Shown here: piece by piece, positions 58,360 to 64,000 of the stretch
Numbering within the stretch: the stretch's first letter is position 1
Layout: each line of letters starts with the position of its first letter
From: Bin87 sp963663945
GTDB lineage: Bacteria; Chloroflexota; Dehalococcoidia; Lucifugimonadales; UBA3495
NCBI GenBank assembly: GCA_963663945.1
Contig: OY760687.1
Location: forward strand, 372,001 to 436,000
Direction of reading: 5' to 3'
DNA: 64,000 bases
The notes under the pieces: model-generated
Told to the model about the DNA's origin: nothing
Databases searched by the model: none
What the model saw: only the letters and a program-made list of their open reading frames with translations
Position numbers and translations under genes: made by a program

Positions 58360-58388
58360 CTTCCGGGACTGGCAATCAGTCCCGGAAG
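58360..58388 (+). terminator. bidirectional hairpin between ggt and AKR genes
   Basis: CTTCCGGGACTG pairs perfectly with CAGTCCCGGAAG across GCAAT and is followed by TCGTTTTCG on the plus strand. The right arm lies inside the end of the aldo/keto reductase gene, so it serves the convergent pair. Confidence 0.7.
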
Positions 58389-59347
58389 TCGTTTTCGTAG
58401 AGTGCCCGCAGCCGCTCCAGGTGCTCGGCGGGAATCGGCGGCAGGTCGACGCAGGCGGCGGTTTCCTCCGCCTCGGCTCGGTTTTTGACGCCGGGGACGG
58501 TGCTGTGGATATCGGGGTTCATCAGGCAGAAGACCATGGCTGCCTGGGACATCGTACGGATAGGGCCGTCCAGAAGGAACCCCAATTTCTGGACGCTGTC
58601 CAGGTCCTTCTGCATCAGCGCGTCGCCGGGCCGTGGTGGCCGGTCGAGGGCTTCGGTGAGCGCGCCGGCGGCGTGGGAGCGGATGCCGATGACGCCCATG
58701 TCGAGGCTACGGGCCAGCGGGATGATCTGCCCGTTGTCGTGCTGGCTGAAGCCGGGCGGTGGCGGCTCCATTGCGGTGAGATTGAGCAGGTTGTAGTAGG
58801 TGAGGACCGTGTCGTACTCGTTGGCCTCCAGGATGCGGCGCATGGTGGGCACATGGTGGTCCATGGCCGACAGGCCGATGAACCGGGTCTTGCCGGCTTT
58901 CTGGACGGCCCGGTAGGCGTTCAGCACCGGGCCGAGCACGTCGTCGGCCGATAGCGAGTCCGCGACCTCGCCCCGATGCTCGGTGAAACGGTTGTGGACG
59001 TGGAGCACGTCCACGGAATCTCGGCGCAGGCGACGGAGGCTGATGTCCACCGACCGTTGCACGGCCCCGGCGACGTCGTCCATGTCGTCGGCGCGGAGCC
59101 GCACCTTGGTGGCGACCACCACCGGCTCGGTGCGACCCTCCAGCGCCTTGCCCAATGCCTCTTCGGCCTTGCCGTCGCCGTAGGACGGGGCAACGTCGAA
59201 GAAGGTGATGCCCAGATCGAGGGCCCGGTGAACGGAGGCAATGGCTTCGTTCTCGTCGGTGGCTCCCCAGACCTGCCCGATGCCGCCGCCGCCGAAGCCG
59301 GCCCGGGATACGGTGAGGCCGGTGCGGCCGAGTTGTGCGTATTGCAT
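58376..59347 (-). CDS. aldo/keto reductase
   Basis: A 323-residue NADPH-dependent reductase of a carbonyl. The catalytic tetrad can be read in FFDVAPSYGDGKAEEALG (Asp and Tyr), VVATKVR (Lys) and VLHVHN (His). Members of this branch include D-threo-aldose 1-dehydrogenase-like and sugar-ketone reductases; the substrate is not set. Start ATG 59347. Confidence 0.9.
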   Translation of the reverse strand: MQYAQLGRTGLTVSRAGFGGGGIGQVWGATDENEAIASVHRALDLGITFFDVAPSYGDGKAEEALGKALEGRTEPVVVATKVRLRADDMDDVAGAVQRSVDISLRRLRRDSVDVLHVHNRFTEHRGEVADSLSADDVLGPVLNAYRAVQKAGKTRFIGLSAMDHHVPTMRRILEANEYDTVLTYYNLLNLTAMEPPPPGFSQHDNGQIIPLARSLDMGVIGIRSHAAGALTEALDRPPRPGDALMQKDLDSVQKLGFLLDGPIRTMSQAAMVFCLMNPDIHSTVPGVKNRAEAEETAACVDLPPIPAEHLERLRALYENDFRD

Positions 59348-59381
59348 GGCTAATCCTTGTCGGAAATTTACAACTTCGTAT

Positions 59382-59485
59382 CGTCATTCCGGCCTTGAGC
59401 CGGAATCCAGAAAGTCCGAGCGCGGTTAATTCGAGTGGGTTGCACTTGCCTGGGACAGCGGATTCCGGCGAAAGCCGCAATGACG
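59382..59485. repeat. GTCATTCCGGC-type inverted-repeat element
   Basis: CGTCATTCCGGC at the left and GCCGCAATGACG at the right end invert each other, and GGAATCC/GGATTCC match inside. The element fills the gap between the AKR and VOC genes; a similar element is at 29964-30043. Confidence 0.7.
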
Positions 59486-59502
59486 GATAAACGCCAACAC
59501 GC

Positions 59503-59910
59503 TTAGCTGTGTTCGCCCTCGGCCAGTTGGAAGTAGATGCCGTGGGAGCTGGCCGGCTCGATGCTGGCGGTGAGGTAGCCGAAGGGGCTGGCGGACGGGC
59601 CATCACCGCGCATATCGTTGCCGTTGGCCTGCAGGTCGTTGAAAAGCTGGCCGATGCCGTCCACGCCCCAGGCAACGTGCATGACGCCGGGGCCGGTGGC
59701 CTGGAGCTGGCGGGCCATCGGAGTGTCGTCGCGCAGGGGCTCGAAGAAGTCGACGAGGGTGTCGCCGATCTGGTAGAGGATGGACTTGAAGCCGCGCTCG
59801 GTGAACTCGTCGCGCCGGATGGGGGTGAGGGAGAAGTTGCGTTCGATGTAGGCGGCCATGTCGTCCACGTTTTCCACGACATAGGTTACGTGATGCACTT
59901 TGTTCAGCAT
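59503..59910 (-). CDS. VOC-superfamily (glyoxalase-like) protein
   Basis: A 135-residue protein with two beta-alpha-beta-beta-beta modules. KVHHVTYVVENVDDMAAYIE (first His metal ligand at about 5) and VMHVAWGVDGIGQLFNDL (second His near 75) fit methylmalonyl-CoA epimerase or dioxygenase-like VOC proteins. The start is set at ATG 59910 with GGAGGTCGATC; an upstream frame to 59979 has no ribosome site. Substrate unknown. Confidence 0.8.
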   Translation of the reverse strand: MLNKVHHVTYVVENVDDMAAYIERNFSLTPIRRDEFTERGFKSILYQIGDTLVDFFEPLRDDTPMARQLQATGPGVMHVAWGVDGIGQLFNDLQANGNDMRGDGPSASPFGYLTASIEPASSHGIYFQLAEGEHS

Positions 59911-59992
59911 GATCGACCTCCGCACTGTTAGACTTGGTCGCAGCCTATTGGTTTTCAGGCCGGCATTCAACCCTGACAAGCCAACGAAAATG

Positions 59993-60024
59993 TTTCATTG
60001 CGAGCGCAGCGCGGCAATCTCGTT
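59993..60024 (+). repeat. partial TCATTGCGAG element
   Basis: TCATTGCGAGCGCAGCGCGG followed by CAATCTCG matches the left end of the element at 35649-35792; the rest is missing. It lies in the upstream region of the MetX-like gene. Confidence 0.7.
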
Positions 60025-60125
60025 GAGGCAGCAATCATCTTCGGCATCCTGTTCATCCTGTGCATCGATGTAGAAATTCTCCCGTTTCCGTGGAAGCGGG
60101 TACGCGTGAATGACGAGGCGACTAT

Positions 60126-61139
60126 ATGAGCGACTACAAGATTTTCGAACTGGGCGACGTTGACCTGCAGTGCGGCCTGCGCCTGCGGGGAGCGCAACTG
60201 GCGTATCAGACCTACGGCGAACTGAACGCGCGCAAGGACAACGTCATCGTGTTTCCGACCTTCTTCGGGTCGCAGCACCCGGCCAACGAGCCGATGATCG
60301 GCCCGGGCATGGCGCTGGACCCATCGAGGTACTTCATAATCATCCCGAACCTGTTCGGCAACGGGCTGTCGTCGTCGCCCAGCAACACGCCGTCCCCATA
60401 CGGCAGGGCCAGGTTTCCCCGGGTCACCTACTACGACAACATCGGGTTCCAGCGCCGGCTGGTCACCGAGGAGTTCGGCGTCGAGCGCATCGCGCTGGTG
60501 TGCGGGTTCTCCATGGGGGCGCAGCAGACCTTCCACTGGGGCGCGCTGTATCCCGACATGGTGGAGCGCATCGCCCCGTGGTGCGGGTCGGCGAAGACGG
60601 CGCGGCACAACTTTGTTTTCCTCGAGGGCGTTAAGGCGGCCCTGTGCGCCGACGAGGCGTGGAACAACGGCTGGTACGACACGCCGCCGGCCAAGGGCTT
60701 GCGGGCGATGGCCCGGGTCTACGCCGGCTGGGCGCCGTCGCAGGCGTTCTACCGGGAGAAGGTGTACCTGGACATCGGCCATTCCTCGCTGGAGGACTAC
60801 CTGATCACGTCCTGGGAGGGGCGCTACCTGCAGCAGGACGCCAACAACATTCTGGCGATGGTTGCCACCTGGCAGGCCGGCGACATCAGCGACAACCCCC
60901 TTTACGGCGGCGATTTCGAGAAGGCGCTGGGTTCCATCAAGGCCAGGGCCTTCGTGATGCCGTCGCGCACCGACCAGTACTTCCCGCCCGAGGACAACGA
61001 GATCGAGGTGTCGATGATGCCCAACGCCGAGTTGCGTGTCATCGAGACCATCTGGGGACATACCGGTGGCGGGCCCGGCCGCAACCCGGCGGACACCGGG
61101 TTCGTCGACGCGCAGCTGAAGGAACTGCTGGCGAGCTGA
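60126..61139 (+). CDS. alpha/beta hydrolase, homoserine acetyltransferase-like
   Basis: A 337-residue alpha/beta hydrolase in the MetX-type group. The nucleophile elbow is VCGFSMGAQQTFHW (Ser about 129), the acid is Asp in MPSRTDQYFPPEDNE and the His is in IWGHTGGGPGRN. Insert length and the weak match to the true MetX acetyl-CoA site leave open whether it is an acyltransferase or a plain hydrolase. It is separated by 20 bases from a methyltransferase gene. ATG 60126. Confidence 0.8.
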   Translation: MSDYKIFELGDVDLQCGLRLRGAQLAYQTYGELNARKDNVIVFPTFFGSQHPANEPMIGPGMALDPSRYFIIIPNLFGNGLSSSPSNTPSPYGRARFPRVTYYDNIGFQRRLVTEEFGVERIALVCGFSMGAQQTFHWGALYPDMVERIAPWCGSAKTARHNFVFLEGVKAALCADEAWNNGWYDTPPAKGLRAMARVYAGWAPSQAFYREKVYLDIGHSSLEDYLITSWEGRYLQQDANNILAMVATWQAGDISDNPLYGGDFEKALGSIKARAFVMPSRTDQYFPPEDNEIEVSMMPNAELRVIETIWGHTGGGPGRNPADTGFVDAQLKELLAS

Positions 61140-61159
61140 AATCGACGGCAGTCAGACCC

Positions 61160-61936
61160 ATGGGGACGGTTGGCGAACTTGGCGAATGGTGGGAGGGATT
61201 TTTCTCCGGCCTGTGTCTGGACTATGTCCGGCATGCACGAGATGAGGAGCAAACACGGGCCGAAACGGCGTTCGTCCACGGGACGCTGGGACTCCCCCGG
61301 CGGGCGAAGGTTTTGGACGTCCCATGCGGCGCGGGCCGGATGTCGTTGGAGTTGGCGGCGTGCGGCTATGAAGTCACCGGAGTAGAACAGAGCGCGGAGT
61401 TGATTGCGGACTGTCGTCATGAGGCCGGCGAGCGGGGTATTCAGGTCGATTTCCGGCACGGCGATATGCGCGCACTACCGCAGGACGGTACCTACGACGG
61501 GGCGGTGTGCCTCTGGAACAGCTTCGGTTACTTCGATGACGCGGGCAACCTGGAGTTCCTGAGCGCCGTGTCCCGGAGCCTGAAGCCCGGCGGCCGGCTG
61601 GCCCTGGATACCCCACTGCTGGAGACGTTGCTGCTGGACGCGGTCCAGGAACCCCGGGTGTGGGAAAAAGCGGGAGACCTGCTGGCGCTCGAAGAGCGAG
61701 GCTACGACCACACGAGCGGCCGGCTGGAATCTACGTGGACGTTCATCCGCGGCGGGCAGCGGGAAGTCCGCGACATGTCGATCAGGCTATACTCCTACCG
61801 CGAGTTGGTCGCCATGCTGGAGTCGGCCGGGTTCGGGCTGCACGAAGCCTACGGCGACCTGGAGTTCACGCCCTTCGAACTCGGCGCGCCGTGGCTCTAC
61901 CTGGTCGCCACCAAAACCGGGGAACTGCAGCCGTGA
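61160..61936 (+). CDS. class I SAM-dependent methyltransferase
   Basis: A 258-residue Methyltransf_25-type enzyme. The SAM-binding motif is VLDVPCGAGRMSLELAACGYEVTG (in two stretches), followed by GDMRALPQDGTYDGAVCLWN. Substrate unknown. The open frame begins at 60644, inside the previous gene; ATG 61160 fits the domain boundary, though no strong ribosome site is seen. Probably cotranscribed with the MetX-like gene. Confidence 0.85.
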   Translation: MGTVGELGEWWEGFFSGLCLDYVRHARDEEQTRAETAFVHGTLGLPRRAKVLDVPCGAGRMSLELAACGYEVTGVEQSAELIADCRHEAGERGIQVDFRHGDMRALPQDGTYDGAVCLWNSFGYFDDAGNLEFLSAVSRSLKPGGRLALDTPLLETLLLDAVQEPRVWEKAGDLLALEERGYDHTSGRLESTWTFIRGGQREVRDMSIRLYSYRELVAMLESAGFGLHEAYGDLEFTPFELGAPWLYLVATKTGELQP

Positions 61937-62021
61937 GCCGCACCGTCGCAGCGCTCCGCAGCGGGTTCCCCAGCAGGTTACAGGGAGCGGCAGGACTGCG
62001 GTGATGCGCCGAGCAAAAAAG

Positions 62022-62052
62022 ATGGGAGGGTGAGCATCGCTCACCCTCCCAT
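62022..62052 (-). terminator. terminator after the small secreted peptide gene
   Basis: ATGGGAGGGTGAGC pairs perfectly with GCTCACCCTCCCAT around ATC. On the minus strand it is followed by CTTTTTTGC, so it ends leftward transcription from the 62168-62392 gene, 116 bases after its stop. Confidence 0.8.
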
Positions 62053-62167
62053 AACAACCTGGCCGGATAATGTGCGAAGGTTGGAGGAGGAAACCTACCG
62101 GACGCTGGGAATTCCGAAGAACCCGTTCGTCTCTCCGTTCAATTCCGGCGGGCCGTCTCAGCCCCTA

Positions 62168-62392
62168 CTAGCAGGGGATCCCGAAGAAGCAGGTCCCAGG
62201 CTGCTCAGGGGTGGTGTACTGCTGTTCCACTGGATGCTGAGTGGACCCCACGTCCACGCCGCCGTCCGCCGACGCAACGCTGGCGCCGCCCATGGCGCTG
62301 AACCAGACCACTCCGGCCATTGCGGCGGCCACAGCCAGGGACAGCACGATTCTCCGACGTCCAACCGATCGCTTCATCTGAGTATTCATCAC
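62168..62392 (-). CDS. small secreted peptide with C-terminal cysteines
   Basis: A 74-residue protein with a clear signal peptide (RRIVLSLAVAAAMAGVVWFS, cleavage after ASVASA near 42). The mature part of about 32 residues ends CFFGIPC, with two cysteines five residues apart. A strong terminator follows. I do not know a family; it could be a secreted peptide, a bacteriocin-like molecule or a surface factor, all guesses. GAGG is present before the ATG (GGAGGTCCGTG). Confidence 0.6.
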   Translation of the reverse strand: MMNTQMKRSVGRRRIVLSLAVAAAMAGVVWFSAMGGASVASADGGVDVGSTQHPVEQQYTTPEQPGTCFFGIPC

Positions 62393-62692
62393 GGACCTCC
62401 TATGATCCTTGGTTCGTATTGCAAATGCCCTGAATCACTTGTTATGGGGGGTGATCCAATAGCCATTTGGTACATATAATAATACCGAGTCTTGTCACTG
62501 TTGTGAAGGCATTTATATGTACTTTCTGTGATAGTAGTGTGAAAAATATATGAGCGCATATTCTGATGCCGCCTTCAGGAACGTCTCCGGACATTGGACA
62601 TGCCGCCGCAGGGCGGGCAACCTGACCAAAGGCGAAAACGAACTGGGGCGAACCACCGTTCGCCCCAGCATCGTGTCCGTCCGGTTCCGAGG
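62393..62692. other. 300-base gap with A+T-rich core
   Basis: Positions 62440-62560 are notably A+T-rich and probably include the promoter of the small secreted peptide gene. A GGGGCGAAT palindrome is at 62643-62668. No gene is visible. Confidence 0.5.
62643..62668. repeat. GGGGCGAA-type palindrome
   Basis: CTGGGGCGAAC pairs with GTTCGCCCCAG across CACC, 25 bases after the stop of the peptidase gene. Related to the copies at 3338, 5578 and 21329. Confidence 0.75.
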
Positions 62693-64000
62693 TTACGCGG
62701 ACGCCAGCGAGCCCATCGGGTCCCACGGCGGGAGGACGATGGGTTCGAGGTCGAGGGCGTCCTGCAGATCCTGGGGCAGGTAGCTCTTCGGCGCGGCGAT
62801 CTCGAACATGTACTCGGCGAACCAGGAGTCGTTCATCAGGAAGAAGCCCTTTTCGCCTACCTTGTCGTCCCAACTGTTCTCGACGCGCCAGCGGCGGGGC
62901 TTGCCGTCCACCACGTCCACACCGGTGAAGAGCATGGCGTGGGTCATGGCGGTCTGGTGGTACTCCAGCCGCTCCGCCTTGTCCATCTCGAAGTCGGCGC
63001 TGTAGACGCTGCCGTAGTCGAAAAGCTCGGCATCCCACACGCCCTTGTCGCGGTGCATCTGCTTGCCGGTGTCGCAACCCATCCAGACGGGGGTGCCGTC
63101 GTGGAGCATGCGCATGGCGACGTCCTTCATGAGGTCGATGTCGACGTTGAGGTAGGTGATGCGGGTGCCGTCGACGACATTGCCGAGATACTGGACGGTG
63201 TAGGTGCGGCCCGGCGGGCTGGAGCCCCGGGGGTCGTGCACGAGGCAGACGTAATCTTCCATGGGGGTGGAGATGTACTTCTCGGCGAACTTGAGGGGCG
63301 TCATCTCGCCGTCGCGATGGAACTCGCCGTCCTTGTCCTTCCACTGCCAGTCGAACTGCGCCGGCGGGGTACCGAGGTGGATGCAGAGGATCTGGTAGAC
63401 GGCGCGGAGCGCCTCCTGCTTGGCGTCGCGCATTTTGTCCAGGCCGGCCTCGTCGGCGTAGAGGCGGCGGATGTTGCGCGCGCCCTGGCGGACCTGGTAG
63501 TTCAGGCCGGAGTTCATGCGCATGGAGTTGCCGGAGCTTTCGGTTTCGGGCATCACGGTCTTCGGGACGACGCCGTGCTTGCGGATCAGGCTGACGAACA
63601 TGTCCCACTGGCCGCCGTCGCCCAGGGGCTGCTGCAGGAGCCAGGCCACCACGCGATCATCGATGGGCCGGTCGGCGGTCTCGATGACGGCCTCAAGGAT
63701 GTAGTTGGCGCGCTCCATCTTGTCCCAGAACATGACGTAGCTCTGGCTGAACTCGAACTCCTTGACGTTGAGGACGTTTCGGGTCTCGGAACGAAACAGG
63801 TTGAGGCCGGCGAACATCCAGCAGCGGCCGGAGCGGGCCTGGTTGGTGACGCCCCAGTCGTCCAGCACCGTCGAGAAGCTGTGAGTGGCCTCGGCGACGA
63901 TGTTGCGGTTCAGGGCAACGTCGTTGACGTCGTGCTGGGTCACCACGTTCTGCATGAGCTGGTGGTTGGGCTGGGAGGCGAAGGCCTCCTGGAAATCGGC
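62693..64000 (-). CDS. pepC: C1-family aminopeptidase C / bleomycin hydrolase-like (N-terminus beyond window)
   Basis: A cysteine aminopeptidase that trims peptides in the cytosol. The frame stays open to the window edge (435 residues visible), so only a few N-terminal residues are missing; an in-frame ATG at 63955 is internal. The catalytic Cys is in QARSGRCWMFAGLN, His in MTHAMLFTGVD and Asn in VENSWDD. The inner block QCL-type lid is typical of PepC, which forms hexamers. The stop lies 25 bases from a palindromic repeat. Confidence 0.9.
   Translation of the reverse strand, partial: ADFQEAFASQPNHQLMQNVVTQHDVNDVALNRNIVAEATHSFSTVLDDWGVTNQARSGRCWMFAGLNLFRSETRNVLNVKEFEFSQSYVMFWDKMERANYILEAVIETADRPIDDRVVAWLLQQPLGDGGQWDMFVSLIRKHGVVPKTVMPETESSGNSMRMNSGLNYQVRQGARNIRRLYADEAGLDKMRDAKQEALRAVYQILCIHLGTPPAQFDWQWKDKDGEFHRDGEMTPLKFAEKYISTPMEDYVCLVHDPRGSSPPGRTYTVQYLGNVVDGTRITYLNVDIDLMKDVAMRMLHDGTPVWMGCDTGKQMHRDKGVWDAELFDYGSVYSADFEMDKAERLEYHQTAMTHAMLFTGVDVVDGKPRRWRVENSWDDKVGEKGFFLMNDSWFAEYMFEIAAPKSYLPQDLQDALDLEPIVLPPWDPMGSLASA

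Overview
The window is high-G+C bacterial chromosome (roughly 60% or more by eye) with tightly packed, often overlapping genes. Many starts are decided by GGAGG-type ribosome sites, including several TTG and GTG starts. The mix of genes (a siroheme-dependent heme pathway with a fused siroheme decarboxylase, nickel superoxide dismutase, a DUF5679 zinc ribbon, several amidases, a lipoprotein peptide-ABC cluster, HEPN/PaREP1-like small proteins and many small palindromic repeats) resembles Chloroflexota of the Dehalococcoidia/SAR202 type. That assignment is an inference. No rRNA, tRNA or CRISPR array was found.

Layout. 1-5.6 kb: partial ilvD, a zinc alcohol dehydrogenase, a two-gene module (internally duplicated small protein plus retropepsin-like protease), nickel SOD and recQ. 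5.6-7 kb: hemL. 7-11.7 kb: an accessory patch with a visibly more A+T-rich HEPN-type gene and an IS21 element, lying between two decayed copies of one ~108-bp sequence. 12-21 kb: one long leftward heme operon read as MerR-like regulator, ahbAB fusion, precorrin-2 dehydrogenase, hemA, hemC, a HEPN gene pair, cobA-hemD fusion, hemB and a cupin gene, with a promoter at 21.07 kb and a terminator at 11.98 kb. 21-26 kb: a cyclase-family hydrolase, DUF5679, fmt, a candidate structured leader RNA, rpsP-khpA-rimM, and moaD-moaE. 26-30 kb: two amidases with small partners. 30-36.7 kb: nhaA, a BioD/Pta-like protein, a pentapeptide protein, a hidden SelW-like selenoprotein, hot-dog dehydratases and small orphans. 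37-39.5 kb: a ThDP decarboxylase and an HpcH/HpaI aldolase. 39.6-49.9 kb: a peptide/nickel-type ABC importer with three tandem paralogous binding lipoproteins. 50-64 kb: a YbaY-like lipoprotein, an XRE-membrane protein, MFS, acyl-CoA-dehydrogenase-like, gamma-glutamyltransferase, AKR, VOC, MetX-like, methyltransferase, a small secreted peptide and a partial C1-type aminopeptidase.

How they work together. hemL, hemA, hemB, hemC and cobA-hemD make uroporphyrinogen III and precorrin-2. The Met8-like gene makes siroheme and ahbAB decarboxylates it, so heme probably comes from siroheme rather than protoporphyrin. Amidases, gamma-glutamyltransferase, the peptidase and the three-receptor importer suggest a life based on amide and peptide scavenging.

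Most notable: (1) an in-frame TGA in a CxxU motif reveals a selenoprotein at 33851-34168 that standard gene calling splits; (2) a strong promoter, short ORF, ~29-bp GU-paired stem and terminator form an unexplained RNA locus at 23932-24262; (3) a small mobile element has inserted, with a 10-bp target duplication, into another palindromic repeat at 35566-35830, and removing it restores a 42-bp inverted repeat; (4) a HEPN gene pair sits inside the heme operon.
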